This document shows positions 18,272-26,939 of a DNA stretch of 64,000 nucleotides, piece by piece. Position numbers and translations under genes: made by a program. The DNA is from CAWCQC01 sp963819905 (GTDB lineage: Bacteria; Actinomycetota; Thermoleophilia; Gaiellales; Gaiellaceae): the NCBI GenBank assembly GCA_963819905.1, contig CAWFXP010000010.1, positions 124,001 to 188,000 of the forward strand, read 5' to 3'. Numbering within the stretch: the stretch's first letter is position 1; every line of letters begins with the position of its first letter. The notes beneath the pieces are model-generated. The model did not search any database and was not told where the DNA came from. It was given only the letters and a program-made list of their open reading frames with translations.

Positions 18272-19194
18272 CGTCCGCCCCTGACCGGTCGCGCGACGCG
18301 GCCGGCAGGAGCCTCCTGCGCGACGTTGACGAGAGCGACGCCTGCGACGACGAGCGCCATCCCGACGAGCACGACCGCTCCGGGCACGGTTCCGCGCCCC
18401 GCATCGATGATCACCGCGACGACCGGCACCAGAAAGAGCCAGGCGCCCGCCGTACTCGCTCGTAGCCGCTTGAGAGCGATATAGAACGTCAGGTAGGCGA
18501 GCGCGGAAGCTCCCAGCGAGATCCACAGGATCGCGCCCCAGAGCTCGCTCGAGCCCCAGTCGGTGGCCCCGGCCGGCTCGACTCCGAGCGCGATCGCAAC
18601 GAGAACCGCTCCTCCGACGACGTACTGGAGCGCCGTGAGACCGATCAGGTCCAGGGTCGGGTCTTCGTCGGTGAGTCGCTTCACGATCAGAGTGCCCACG
18701 GCCCAGCCGATTGCGGCGGCGAGCGCGAGCCCCATCCCGAGGGCCACGTCCGCCGTGTCGTCGCCGCTTCCGAGCTGAGGCGAGACGATCATGACGACAC
18801 CGGCAAACCCTCCTGCGAGGCCGACCGCCGCGAGTCCCGAGAGGCGCTCGCCGAAGAACATGCGGCCGAAAAGGACGATGAAGAAGGGCGAGCTGTTGAC
18901 GAGGACCGCGGTGTTCCCGCCACCGGCCCGAGCCGCACCCTCCGAGATCCCGCCGAGCGTGAGCGCAACCATCAGCAGGCCCGTGAAAGCCGAGACGACG
19001 AGCAGATGGCGGGGCGGAAGCCGGCGCCGCAGAACCAGCGCAACGCCCACGAGCACGAACGCCGCAGGAACCGTGCGAAGCGCTGTGATGACGATCGGAG
19101 AGGCGTACGGCGCAGCGATCTCGATCGCCCAGTACTGCGTCGCCCAGAAGAAGACGGTGGTCCCGAGGCAGAGAGACGGAATCGCGCGGGTCAC
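18268..19194 (-). CDS. EamA/RhaT-family transporter (DMT superfamily)
   Basis: This 308-residue integral membrane protein has about ten hydrophobic segments arranged as two repeats of five. Family marks include FWATQYWAIEIAAPYASPIV, NTAVLVNSSPFFIVLFGRMF, FAGVVMIVSP and the second-repeat end GTVPGAVVLVGMALVVAGVA. EamA proteins export or exchange metabolites such as amino acids and aromatic compounds. GTG 19194 overlaps the LLM enzyme stop and its own stop overlaps the amidase GTG, so all three are translationally coupled. It probably moves a substrate or product of the LLM enzyme and amidase. Confidence 0.9.
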   Translation of the reverse strand: MTRAIPSLCLGTTVFFWATQYWAIEIAAPYASPIVITALRTVPAAFVLVGVALVLRRRLPPRHLLVVSAFTGLLMVALTLGGISEGAARAGGGNTAVLVNSSPFFIVLFGRMFFGERLSGLAAVGLAGGFAGVVMIVSPQLGSGDDTADVALGMGLALAAAIGWAVGTLIVKRLTDEDPTLDLIGLTALQYVVGGAVLVAIALGVEPAGATDWGSSELWGAILWISLGASALAYLTFYIALKRLRASTAGAWLFLVPVVAVIIDAGRGTVPGAVVLVGMALVVAGVALVNVAQEAPAGRVARPVRGGR

Positions 19195-20249
19195 GCGCCG
19201 GGCGCAAGGTCGACGACGATGCGCCGATAGGCATGAGGCCAGTCACCGTCGGCAGGGAAGACGTAGAGGACGAGCAGGCCGAGCCCACGCCCGTACCAGC
19301 CCTCGAGCTGAGCGCGGCACTGCTCGGGCGTCCCCGCGATCGCGAGCTCGTCGAGGGCCTCGTCGGGGACGGCTGCTGCGGCCGCCTGAGCGTCGCCCTG
19401 CCTCGTGAGCTCCTGCACGCGGTCGGCCGCCTCCGCGAACCCCGAGCGTACGAGCACGTCGGAGTACACTCCCCGTCCGAGATAGAACTCGACTAGGAGT
19501 CGCTTCATCGCGCCTCGCGCGACCTCTCCGTCGGCATGGATGCACGTCGGTACGAGACACCCGATCTCGACGTCCTCCCCCCGTCGCCCCGCTTCCAGGG
19601 CTGCTCCCTGTACGACGGCGACCGCCTCGCGGGTCGCTTCGGTGCCCACGAGCCAGAGGAAGACTCCGTCCGCCAGGCTTCCGGCCAGCCGCAGCATGGC
19701 GGGGCGACGCGCACCTACGTAGATCGGAATCGTGCGTTCGGGCCGCAAGCTGAGCTCGACGCCGTCGAAGCGGTAGAACTCGCCCAGGTAGTCGACGCGC
19801 CCGCCTGCGAGAGCGAGCCGGACGACCTCGATCGCTTCCCTCATTCGGGCAACGGGGCGGTCGCCGGGCTCACCCCAGCGCTGCAGCGACGATGGATCCA
19901 CTTCCGCGGCGGCCTTCGCGCGCGCCGCAGCCGCGTCGTCCGCGGGCTCGCTCACGCCGCCGTTGCCGAGGCCGATCACGAACCGTCCCGGCGCGAGGTG
20001 CTCGATCACGGTCGCCGTCTCGGCGATGAGGAGCGGGTGGCGGGTGAAGCGGCGGGCCACGCAGCTGCCCGTGGTGATGCGGCTCGTGTGCATCGCGATC
20101 ACCTGGTCGAACGGGAACGTGTCGTACTCGAACTCGACCATCCAGACTCCGCTGAAGCCGGCTTCCTCGGCCCGCGCCGCGAGCGCACCGAGCTCGGCAG
20201 GACCGACGCCGACCGTGCCGAGCAAGCCGAGTGCGGGTGCCTTGAGCAC
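19191..20249 (-). CDS. LLM-class flavin-dependent oxidoreductase (luciferase-like)
   Basis: This protein of about 352 residues is a bacterial-luciferase-like TIM barrel. GLLGTVGVGPAELGALAARA, FSGVWMVEFEYDTFPFDQVI, HPLLIAETATVIEHLAPGRF, GLGNGGV, RPERTIPIYVGARRPAMLRL and GTPEQCRAQLEGWYGRGLGL are typical of the F420- or FMN-dependent branch. GTG 20249 is preferred; the frame runs on to 20372 but that extension is Arg/Pro-rich and overlaps the divergent cupin. It heads the coupled LLM - EamA - amidase run. Members include F420-dependent reductases and FMN monooxygenases that open N-rings or act on sulfonates. The cofactor cannot be fixed from the sequence. Confidence 0.88.
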   Translation of the reverse strand: MLKAPALGLLGTVGVGPAELGALAARAEEAGFSGVWMVEFEYDTFPFDQVIAMHTSRITTGSCVARRFTRHPLLIAETATVIEHLAPGRFVIGLGNGGVSEPADDAAAARAKAAAEVDPSSLQRWGEPGDRPVARMREAIEVVRLALAGGRVDYLGEFYRFDGVELSLRPERTIPIYVGARRPAMLRLAGSLADGVFLWLVGTEATREAVAVVQGAALEAGRRGEDVEIGCLVPTCIHADGEVARGAMKRLLVEFYLGRGVYSDVLVRSGFAEAADRVQELTRQGDAQAAAAAVPDEALDELAIAGTPEQCRAQLEGWYGRGLGLLVLYVFPADGDWPHAYRRIVVDLAPGA

Positions 20250-20361
20250 GCGCCTGGAATCGTAGTTCCGCGAGCGCTCGGGAGGTCTCGGCGTCTCCTC
20301 CGCTAGGGTTGCCACGCCCGAGTCAAGGCACGCCCAGGCGGGCGCTCGGACGCGTGAACCC

Positions 20362-20697
20362 GTGAGCATCAATGCCGATACCGGAGGACTCGTCGACTGG
20401 GCTACGGTCGCCGAGAGCGAGCCCTATGCCGGCGTTCGCGCGCGGCGCCTCGATACCGGGCGAGCGACCGTCGTGCGATACGAGTTCGGGCCGGACGCGG
20501 TCTACCCCCGGCACGAGCACGGTGAGGAGCAGCTCGTCCACGTCGTCTCGGGAGCGATCGAGCTCGAGCTCGGGGCGACGACGCTCTCCCTGGCCGCAGG
20601 CGACCTCGTTCACGTCCCCAGCGGTGTTCCACACGGCGCGCGCGCCCGTGAAGCGGGAGCTGTCTTCCTGAACGTCGTCGTACCGCGCCGACGATGA
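20362..20697 (+). CDS. cupin-domain protein
   Basis: This 111-residue single-domain cupin shows the two motifs: PRHEHGEEQLVHVVSGAIEL (metal ligands His, His, Glu) and GDLVHVPSGVPHGARA with the last His. GTG 20362 is the only sensible start. It is divergent from the LLM gene. Small cupins of this kind serve as isomerases, dioxygenases or metabolite-binding proteins; no specific role can be assigned. Confidence 0.82.
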   Translation: MSINADTGGLVDWATVAESEPYAGVRARRLDTGRATVVRYEFGPDAVYPRHEHGEEQLVHVVSGAIELELGATTLSLAAGDLVHVPSGVPHGARAREAGAVFLNVVVPRRR

Positions 20698-20737
20698 TCA
20701 CGCCGCGAGCGGCCGCCCAGGCTCGGATCCTGCTGAT

Positions 20738-22204
20738 TCAGTCGACGCCGGCGTAGCGCCGGACGAAGTCCGCCCAGGGCTGGCGCTCCTCCGAGCGGAA
20801 GAGCTCCGCGCGGATGGCGGAGGGTGGCAGCGCGTTGACGTTCTCAAACAGCGCCACGCGGGCGGCATGGCTCGACGACGTCAGGTCCCAGACGAAGTTG
20901 AACAGCCGGTTCTTTGCGCGTGCCGAAGCGTCGGTGCCCGGCAGGAACTCCTCGAGGCGAGCTCCGATCTCCGGATGATCGAACTGCGCACGCGTGAAGC
21001 GGCTGATCATGCCCTGACCGCTCAGGTCGCGCAGGATCTGCATGATCGTCGGGTACTGCTCGAGCGAGTACAACCGTCCGGCGGTGACGAGAGGATCGCT
21101 CGGCACGCAGACCCCGTTCCAGAGCTCCGCCTCGGCCTCGGCCGCGACGATGAACGCCTTCAAGGTGTGCGCGTACGCGGTAGCCTGCGCGATCGCGTCA
21201 CGGACCTGCGGGATCCCGTCCGTGCCGAGGACCTCGGCGATCACCTGCGCGGTGCCGGCGAAGATCTCGGCCCGGTAGGAGAGGCGTGTGAGGATGTGCC
21301 AGTGCGCGAGGGCGCAGGCCTCCCGATAGAGGCCGAGCGCCTTTTCGTCTCGGAAGCTGAACACCATCTCGCGCGGGACGACGACGTGCTCGAAGAGCAT
21401 CAGCGTGTCCGACTCCTCGCCGCGGGCGTTCAAGGGGTGGTCCTCGAGGTCGGCCACCTCCGTGACGGGTTCCCGGAGGACGAGCGTCAGCCCGGGAGCG
21501 TTGATCGGAACCGCGCAGAACAGCGCCGCGTCGGGATCTGCACCAGGGAGGAGGAGGCTCCCGATGGTCGCGACGTGCCCCTGCGCGGCGACCGAGGCGC
21601 ACGGCTTGGCGCCGTAGAGGACGATCCCGTCCGGCCGCTCCTCCACGCACCGCAAGCGACCGGGCTTCTCTGCGAGCGGAATGCAGCGATCGGACTGAAC
21701 GTCCGCGATCAGCGCCGCACTGATCAGGTTTCGCTCTCGGCACGACGCGATGAACCTCTCGAGATTCTCGATCATCGTGGGGTTCGTCGCCTCGAGCTTG
21801 TCGCGCACGGCGAGGAATCCCAGTGCGATCACCGCGCCGTAGTCGGGCGGGCGACCAAACATGCCGAGCGTGTGGTACGTGCTCAGACGGATCAGCTCAC
21901 GCCAGCGCCGGAGATCGTCGGCGTCCTCCGGGATCTTCCAGCCGCGGCTCATGCGCTTCCCGCTGGCCTCGTCGAGGTACGTCGCGATGTCCCTCGTCTC
22001 GGGCGCGAACTGCGCGTCGTAGAGCCCGGCGATCGTCTCGATGCCGCGCGCGAGCGGCGCGTAGGCGGTCACGTCGGGGATCTCGGAGCCGTCAGGAGCG
22101 ATCAGCCGCCGCCCGTCCTGCAGGCTCTCACGGTACTGATCGCCGTTCATCAAGCTCGCTGCGGGGCTCCCCGAGGTGGCGGTCGCCGTCTTCCTGGTCG
22201 CCAT
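20738..22204 (-). CDS. HpaB-family flavin-dependent monooxygenase (second copy)
   Basis: This intact 488-residue member of the 4-hydroxyphenylacetate 3-hydroxylase family begins with about 18 low-complexity residues, then MNGDQYRESLQDGRRLIAPD, FGRPPDYGAVIALGFLA, an ADVQSDR segment, FEHVVVPREMVFSFRDEKA, CALAHWHILTRLSYRAEIFA, LSGQGMISRF and FNFVWDLTSSSHAARVALFE. ATG 22204 has GGAGGAG just upstream and TAGGAT, a possible -10 box, at 22244-22239. It follows the second LLM gene by 59 bases on the same strand. Reduced flavin would have to come from the reductase at 5.2-5.8 kb or elsewhere. The substrate is probably phenolic or hydroxylated N-heterocyclic, by family only. Confidence 0.88.
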   Translation of the reverse strand: MATRKTATATSGSPAASLMNGDQYRESLQDGRRLIAPDGSEIPDVTAYAPLARGIETIAGLYDAQFAPETRDIATYLDEASGKRMSRGWKIPEDADDLRRWRELIRLSTYHTLGMFGRPPDYGAVIALGFLAVRDKLEATNPTMIENLERFIASCRERNLISAALIADVQSDRCIPLAEKPGRLRCVEERPDGIVLYGAKPCASVAAQGHVATIGSLLLPGADPDAALFCAVPINAPGLTLVLREPVTEVADLEDHPLNARGEESDTLMLFEHVVVPREMVFSFRDEKALGLYREACALAHWHILTRLSYRAEIFAGTAQVIAEVLGTDGIPQVRDAIAQATAYAHTLKAFIVAAEAEAELWNGVCVPSDPLVTAGRLYSLEQYPTIMQILRDLSGQGMISRFTRAQFDHPEIGARLEEFLPGTDASARAKNRLFNFVWDLTSSSHAARVALFENVNALPPSAIRAELFRSEERQPWADFVRRYAGVD

Positions 22205-22263
22205 TCACGCTCCTCCAGAAGGCTCTCGGCGGGGTGTGATCCTATCTCAGGCGCCGCGGCACA

Positions 22264-23298
22264 CTAGCCGCCGAAGGCCGGGATGACCTCCTTGGCGAAG
22301 AGCTCCACCGAGCGCATGGTGTGCTCCCGCGCGATTCCGGGCAGGTGCATCCACGCGATCAGCTCGGTCACTCCGAGCTCCTTCTCGTAGCGCTCGAGCT
22401 CGCGGAACGCGAACTCGGGGTCCCCGATCACGTACCTCTCCTTGAAGTGCTCGAAGTCCACCTGATCCTTCGACGTCACGGCTTCGCCCTCGTCGGTTCG
22501 CAGCACGCGCTCCCCCGCAGCCGACTTCGCGCCGTAGAGCTCCCGAAAGACGTACGTCACGGCCGGTGCCGCGAGCTCCTCGGCTCTCGCCTGCGTCTCG
22601 GCGACGAAGACCTCTCGGATTACCGGGCGCTCAACCACGTCGAAACCGACCTCAGCGGCCTCGGCGTCGTAGATCCGGTAGTGCTCCCGAAGCTCATCGA
22701 GCCCGTGGCGAGGCGATGCGACGAGCACGGCTCGGCGCGCGGCCGCACGTCGCAGCGACTTCGGGCCGGAGACGCCGTACCAGATCGGGGGGTGGGGCTG
22801 CTGGTACGGCCGTGGCCGCACGGTTGAAGGAGGCAGCGAGTAGAAGCGGCCCTCGAAGGACGCGACCTCCTGCGTCCACGCGGCCGCCATCAGATCGAGC
22901 GCCTCCTCCATGCGTGCCACACGCTCGTCCCGCGGCACCCCGTGTGCCGAGAACTCCTCTGACACGTACCCCGGGGCGACACCCAGCACCAGACGGCCTC
23001 GCGAGATGTTGTCGACGACCGCGACGTCCTCCGCGAGCTTGACGGGAGCGTACAGCGGGAGGAGCAGCACGGCCGTTCCCAGCCGGATCCGCTCGGTGAC
23101 GGCCGCGGCTGCCGCCAGGGCGACGAGGGGGCTCGGGCACCAGCCGTCCGGCTGGACGTGGTGGGACGCGACGAAGGCCGAGTCGTACCCGAGCTCCTCT
23201 GCGACCGGCAGGCACGCCAGCATGTCGTGATAGGGATCGTCGAAGCCCGTCCCGCTTCCGGGCGGGGACTGGAACGAGAAGAAGAGGCCGAACTTCAT
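22264..23298 (-). CDS. LLM-class flavin-dependent monooxygenase (second copy)
   Basis: ATG 23298 gives 344 residues beginning MKFGLFFSFQ, a typical LLM N-terminus. Further marks are ELGYDSAFVASHHVQPDGWC, RIRLGTAVLLLPLYAPVKLA, VDNISRGRLVLGVAPGYVSE, PPIWYGVSGPKSLRRAA and a C-terminal YVIGDPEFAFRELERYEKEL. It belongs with the FMN-dependent alkanal/nitrilotriacetate/RutA-like monooxygenases. A RidA-family gene ends 17 bases upstream and a cupin precedes that, in one run. LLM monooxygenase plus RidA resembles RutA/RutC of uracil ring opening, so ring cleavage of an N-heterocycle is plausible but not shown. Confidence 0.88.
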   Translation of the reverse strand: MKFGLFFSFQSPPGSGTGFDDPYHDMLACLPVAEELGYDSAFVASHHVQPDGWCPSPLVALAAAAAVTERIRLGTAVLLLPLYAPVKLAEDVAVVDNISRGRLVLGVAPGYVSEEFSAHGVPRDERVARMEEALDLMAAAWTQEVASFEGRFYSLPPSTVRPRPYQQPHPPIWYGVSGPKSLRRAAARRAVLVASPRHGLDELREHYRIYDAEAAEVGFDVVERPVIREVFVAETQARAEELAAPAVTYVFRELYGAKSAAGERVLRTDEGEAVTSKDQVDFEHFKERYVIGDPEFAFRELERYEKELGVTELIAWMHLPGIAREHTMRSVELFAKEVIPAFGG

Positions 23299-23315
23299 TC
23301 GCTCGATCGCGACGG

Positions 23316-23750
23316 TTACGCGGACGCGCGCGGCGGCACGACGGCAATCGCGCTGATCTCGAGCTTGAGCCGGGGATCGACCAGGCTCGTCACCTCGACG
23401 AGCGTGCTCGCTGGGAAGTCGCCGTCGAAGTACGGGCCCATCACGTCGCCGACCGCGTCCTGGTCTCGCATGTCGGTCACGAAGACGTCGGTACGCACCA
23501 CGTCGTTCCACCCGGCGCCGCCCGCGGCCAGGCAGCGTTCCAGGTTCTGCATCACCAGGCGCGTTTGCTCGCGGACGTCCACCGGGGGATCGAGCGCGTC
23601 GTGGTCGTGCGGATGGTCGTGATAGAGGGGGAGCGCGGTCGCCCCGGAGACGAAGAGCAGCTCACCTCCCGCACGCACCCGGACGAGAGGCGCGTACGGC
23701 ATGAAATAGCTCGTCCGCTCGACCTCGACGGCCTCGCGATACTCGTTCAT
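23316..23750 (-). CDS. RidA family protein (first of three)
   Basis: This 144-residue protein has the YjgF/YER057c/UK114 fold: LLFVSGATALPLYHDHPHDH, a VREQTRLVMQNLERCLAAGG helix, DVVRTDVFVTDMRDQDAVGD, and PASTLVEVTSLVDPRLKLEI. The Arg expected in RidA-type deaminases near the STLVEV strand is not evident, so this may be one of the other Rid subfamilies. The insert HDHPHDHD is His-rich. ATG 23750 overlaps the cupin stop as ATGA. Rid proteins hydrolyse reactive enamines, imines or carbamates such as aminoacrylate. Confidence 0.87.
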   Translation of the reverse strand: MNEYREAVEVERTSYFMPYAPLVRVRAGGELLFVSGATALPLYHDHPHDHDALDPPVDVREQTRLVMQNLERCLAAGGAGWNDVVRTDVFVTDMRDQDAVGDVMGPYFDGDFPASTLVEVTSLVDPRLKLEISAIAVVPPRASA

Positions 23751-24274
23751 CGCGCGGCCGCCTCCGGGCCCACGATGGCGACGTTGTCGTCGAAGGGATT
23801 GCTCGGCATCGGGCCCTGCTTGATCTCGAGGAGGCGCGTGCCGTCCTCGAGCGTCTCGATCGAGTGGCCCTCGTAGAGGAGCGCGAGGTCTCCCGTCTCG
23901 AGTACGACGTCCACGATGTGCTCCCCTTCCCTGGCGTAGATCCCGACGCGCGCCGATCCCGAGAGACACACCATCACCTGGTGCCGCGTGTCTGTCGTCG
24001 ACGCGCGCTCGTTCACGTGGTAGTGCGGCTTCACAAGCGAGTGGGCCGGCCGGTTGAGGACGGTGACCTGGAGCGGCAGCTCGTCCGCTGTCAGGTGCGC
24101 CTTCGTCGCCCGCTCGCGCTCGGGGCTCGCCACCTGGTAGTGCTCCTTCAGCCATTCGCGCTCCGCCTCGGTCGCGAACGTCGGCGGGTGCGACCTGAAG
24201 TCGTCGAAGTCGTGACGGACGACCATCGCGACGGCGCGTCCGTCAGACGCCCGGTGGAACTCCGCCCGGCTCAC
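23747..24274 (-). CDS. cupin-like protein
   Basis: This protein of about 175 residues has a cupin core: KPHYHVNERASTTDTRHQVM with metal-type His residues, CLSGSARVGIYAREGEHIVD and DLALLYEGHSIETLEDGTRL. GTG 24274 is taken as start; ATG 24226 is a shorter option that still keeps the domain. The upstream extension of the frame overlaps the divergent pxpA-like gene and was left out. It is translationally coupled to the RidA gene that follows, so it belongs to the cupin - RidA - LLM run. Function unknown. Confidence 0.7.
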   Translation of the reverse strand: MSRAEFHRASDGRAVAMVVRHDFDDFRSHPPTFATEAEREWLKEHYQVASPERERATKAHLTADELPLQVTVLNRPAHSLVKPHYHVNERASTTDTRHQVMVCLSGSARVGIYAREGEHIVDVVLETGDLALLYEGHSIETLEDGTRLLEIKQGPMPSNPFDDNVAIVGPEAAAR

Positions 24275-24392
24275 GCCGGCATTCTCGTCGATCTGCGCAC
24301 GAGGCGTCGGAAGGGAGTCCCGCGAGCCTCCGTTGCCAGTGCCGAACAGGCGCACGAGCGACGGCAACGCCTCGCATAGACTGCCGAGCGCC

Positions 24393-25160
24393 GTGGCAAT
24401 CCGGGTCGACCTCAACGCAGACATGGGCGAGTCGTTCGGACGCTGGACGCTCGGCGACGACGCGTCTCTCATGCCGCAGCTGACGTCCGCGAACATCGCC
24501 TGCGGCTACCACGGCGGAGACCCACAGGTGATGCGCGCGACCGTTGGGCTGGCGCTCGAGCACGGCGTGGGGATCGGTGCCCACGTCGGCCTTCCCGATC
24601 TCCTCGGCTTCGGCCGAAGGCGTCTCGCGGTCTCGGCGGCGGAGCTCCACGACTACGTCCTGTATCAGGCGGGCGCCATGAAGGCGTTCGCCGAGGCGGC
24701 AGGAGGGCGTCTTCAGCACGTGAAACCGCACGGAGTTCTCTACTGGATGGTGCAGGAGGATCCCGAGCTCGCGCAGGCCGTCGCCGTTGCCGTCGCGGAG
24801 CTCGGTTCCGAGGTCGTTCTGCTCCTCGCCGGCGAGACGGTGAAAGGGGCTGCCGCGCGAGCGAACGTGCCCTTCGTCCCCGAGGGCTACGTGGATCTGG
24901 ACTACGCGGCCGACGGAACACTCGTGATCGAGAGGGTCAAGCAGCTGCGCGACCCGGACGCGACCGCCCAGCGGGCGGTACGGCTCGTCTCCGAGGGGCG
25001 TGTGCCGACCCTCGACGGCCCCGAGCTCGAGATCGAGGCTCGATCGATTTGCGTGCACGGCGACGCACCCAACGCCTCCGAGATTGCCGCGGGGATACGC
25101 CGGGCATTCGACGCCGCTGGAATCGAGGCGACGCCGCTTACAGAGCTCGCCTCGTCCTAG
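24393..25160 (+). CDS. pxpA: 5-oxoprolinase subunit A-like protein (LamB/YcsF family), first copy
   Basis: This 255-residue member of the LamB/YcsF family reads VDLNADMGESFGRW, SANIACGYHGGDPQVMRA, GAHVGLPDLLGFGRR, HVKPHGVLYW, PEGYVDLDYAADGTLV and CVHGDAPNA. PxpA works with PxpB and PxpC in ATP-dependent opening of 5-oxoproline, but neither partner is here. GTG 24393 is chosen because VDLNADMGES must lie near the N-terminus; TAGACT at 24377-24382 may be the -10 box of a nearly leaderless message. Its stop overlaps that of the convergent propeller protein by four bases (CTAG). Confidence 0.87.
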   Translation: MAIRVDLNADMGESFGRWTLGDDASLMPQLTSANIACGYHGGDPQVMRATVGLALEHGVGIGAHVGLPDLLGFGRRRLAVSAAELHDYVLYQAGAMKAFAEAAGGRLQHVKPHGVLYWMVQEDPELAQAVAVAVAELGSEVVLLLAGETVKGAAARANVPFVPEGYVDLDYAADGTLVIERVKQLRDPDATAQRAVRLVSEGRVPTLDGPELEIEARSICVHGDAPNASEIAAGIRRAFDAAGIEATPLTELASS

Positions 25161-26146
25161 TCGAGGCGCACGTCGCGCACGGCGACCGGGATACCGATGT
25201 AGCCGTCGTGCGCGTTATCTGTACGGAACACGTACACGGCTCTCCGCGTCGCAAGTGCGGTCCAGCGGTCGTCCGGCGACCATGCGATCGCTCGGAGATC
25301 CGTGGGTGCAGGTGGCGACCCCGGCGGGAAAGGCCGAACCGTGAGGCGGCTGCCGCGCGGCCGCACGAGCCAGAGGCGCGCCCGCGAATCCGAGCGAACC
25401 GCGGCGAGCTTGCGGCTCGGGCTGACTCGGATCAGCGACAGACGGCCGCCCGATACTCGCGCCCGCGCGACCAGACGGCGCCCCTCGAAGACCGCGATCA
25501 CATCGCGCCCCGACCCGGGTGTACCCGTCCGCACGATCGCGAGCAGCCGCTCGTCGCTCAACCACGCGAGCTCGCGGACGCGCGCACGCGACTCCGAGCC
25601 GAACGCGGCCGCGAGGTCGCGACGGGAGAGGATGACGTTCGTGCAGGGCTCCGGTCGGTCGCCACAGCGCGAGCGCAGCTCGACGATCTCGCCGGCACGA
25701 ACGTAGGTTGCCGTTCCCTCGGGCTTCCAGGCGTAGGAGCATCCGCGAAGCCGGCATCGCGGCCCCGGCGCCGAGGGTGGCTGGAAGAACGGATGGCCGG
25801 CGGGACGCGGCTCGCCGGGAGCGAGGGGAAACGCGCAACCCGCCGGCCGGTCGGCCTCCGTCGGCCGAAGGTCGGGCAACGTGAGCGCGCGGAACTCGCA
25901 ATCCGCGTCGATCAGCGCGAGGGTTCCCACGACGCCTTCCTGCTCGAGCGCGCGGGCGGCCATGCTGAGCTCGGCGTCCTCCTCGTGCCCGCTGGCGTCC
26001 TCGTCTGCACGTGGCTCCGCCTCGGCGACGGATCGAGCTCGCACGGCCTCCTCCGAATCTCCGGTGACGAAGGAGGAGGCGATCGCAGCCGCGCCGACGG
26101 CGACGACGAGGCCCACGACGAAGACGTTCGCAGAGAGGCGCGTCAT
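25157..26146 (-). CDS. membrane-anchored propeller-like hypothetical protein
   Basis: This 329-residue protein starts with one hydrophobic segment (VFVVGLVVAVGAAAIASSFV), followed by an acidic linker (SEEAVRARSVAEAEPRADED). The rest is probably extracytoplasmic. It holds repeats such as VRELAWLSDERLLAIVRTG, LSLIRVSPSRKLAAVRSD and LRAIAWSPDDRWTALATRRA that resemble WD40/TolB-like blades, plus Cys pairs (CRLRGCSY, CGDRPEPC) that could form disulfides. No enzyme motif is visible. It stands alone between convergent pxpA and a small membrane protein. It may be a surface sensor or binding protein, but I do not assign a role. Confidence 0.72.
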   Translation of the reverse strand: MTRLSANVFVVGLVVAVGAAAIASSFVTGDSEEAVRARSVAEAEPRADEDASGHEEDAELSMAARALEQEGVVGTLALIDADCEFRALTLPDLRPTEADRPAGCAFPLAPGEPRPAGHPFFQPPSAPGPRCRLRGCSYAWKPEGTATYVRAGEIVELRSRCGDRPEPCTNVILSRRDLAAAFGSESRARVRELAWLSDERLLAIVRTGTPGSGRDVIAVFEGRRLVARARVSGGRLSLIRVSPSRKLAAVRSDSRARLWLVRPRGSRLTVRPFPPGSPPAPTDLRAIAWSPDDRWTALATRRAVYVFRTDNAHDGYIGIPVAVRDVRLD

Positions 26147-26202
26147 TGGTGTCTTCTCTTGATTTCGCCGGCGGGCCGAAGGCGGATCACCCGCCGGGCG
26201 GG

Positions 26203-26460
26203 TCAGACGAGCAAGCCGACGAGAGCCGCGAGGGCGATCGCCCCCCAGACGGCATTCAGGACGGCTGGCTGGTAGGCGCGCTTCGCGAGCGACAGAACGG
26301 CGATCCCGGCCGCTCCCGTCAGGTTGAGAACCTGGAAGGTCGGTGACTCCGCCCCCACCACGTCGAAGCTCACGAGCGCGAACGCAACCAGGAGCGCCGC
26401 CACGCCGTACCAGCCGACGATCTCGCGAAGCAGGCTTCCTCTGGCGATTCGAGCCCGCAT
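26203..26460 (-). CDS. small membrane protein (CBU_0592-like)
   Basis: This 85-residue protein has three hydrophobic stretches: VAALLVAFALVSFDVVG, VLNLTGAAGIAVLSLA and VLNAVWGAIALAALVGLLV. The pattern of a Trp-Tyr-Gly segment before the first helix and NLTGA in the second resembles the CBU_0592 family of small integral membrane proteins, whose function is unknown. It ends near the cytoplasmic-membrane face with a hydrophobic C-terminus. It lies 18 bases after the upstream cupin gene on the same strand. Confidence 0.7.
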   Translation of the reverse strand: MRARIARGSLLREIVGWYGVAALLVAFALVSFDVVGAESPTFQVLNLTGAAGIAVLSLAKRAYQPAVLNAVWGAIALAALVGLLV

Positions 26461-26478
26461 GACGACGGATTTCGTTGC

Positions 26479-26868
26479 CTAGTGTTCCAGATCGCCCGCG
26501 TACGGCCGCCAGAACAGCCTGTCGCTGTCGAGGAGCTCGACAGTCGTGAAGGCGAGCGGCGTGTCGCCGACGTTCGTCAGGTCGTGGACGAGCTGCTCCC
26601 CGTCTTCGACCTCGATGTACGTCACCTCTCCCGCTTTGTGTCCGTAGTCCTCGCAGGACCCGTCGGTGAACGTCACGCGGGCGAGGCCATCCGTGTGCGA
26701 GATCCAGTAGTAGCTCGTCCGGTGGCAATGGAACGGACAACGCTCGCCCGGCTCGAGCCTGATCTCCCACGCGCGCACCTTGTCGTTCTCGCCAAGGAGA
26801 CGCGTGCCCACCTCGTAGTTGGTCGGTCCCTCCGCGACGTCTCCGGGAATGGGCTCGAGTGTCGCCAT
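26479..26868 (-). CDS. cupin-domain protein
   Basis: This 129-residue cupin has ENDKVRAWEIRLEPGERCPF and HCHRTSYYWISHTDGLAR as the first motif region and EVTYIEVEDGEQLVHDLTNV as the second. The conserved His set is incomplete in the second motif (VHDL rather than PHxxxN), so metal binding is uncertain. ATG 26868 has an AAGGGAGGCTAG segment upstream. It lies 71 bases after the RidA gene on the same strand. No function assigned. Confidence 0.75.
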   Translation of the reverse strand: MATLEPIPGDVAEGPTNYEVGTRLLGENDKVRAWEIRLEPGERCPFHCHRTSYYWISHTDGLARVTFTDGSCEDYGHKAGEVTYIEVEDGEQLVHDLTNVGDTPLAFTTVELLDSDRLFWRPYAGDLEH

Positions 26869-26939
26869 CTAGCCTCCCTTCTTCCCGTTGCCAAGGCCTG
26901 AGTCTCTCACACGTCGGCGATGCACGTCGAGCCTCAGGC

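Noticed and set aside
16829..19288. 819-residue fusion of a transporter-region frame and amidase
   Set aside because: The upstream part is an out-of-frame reading of the EamA gene; GTG 18271 with GTGA coupling explains the amidase start.
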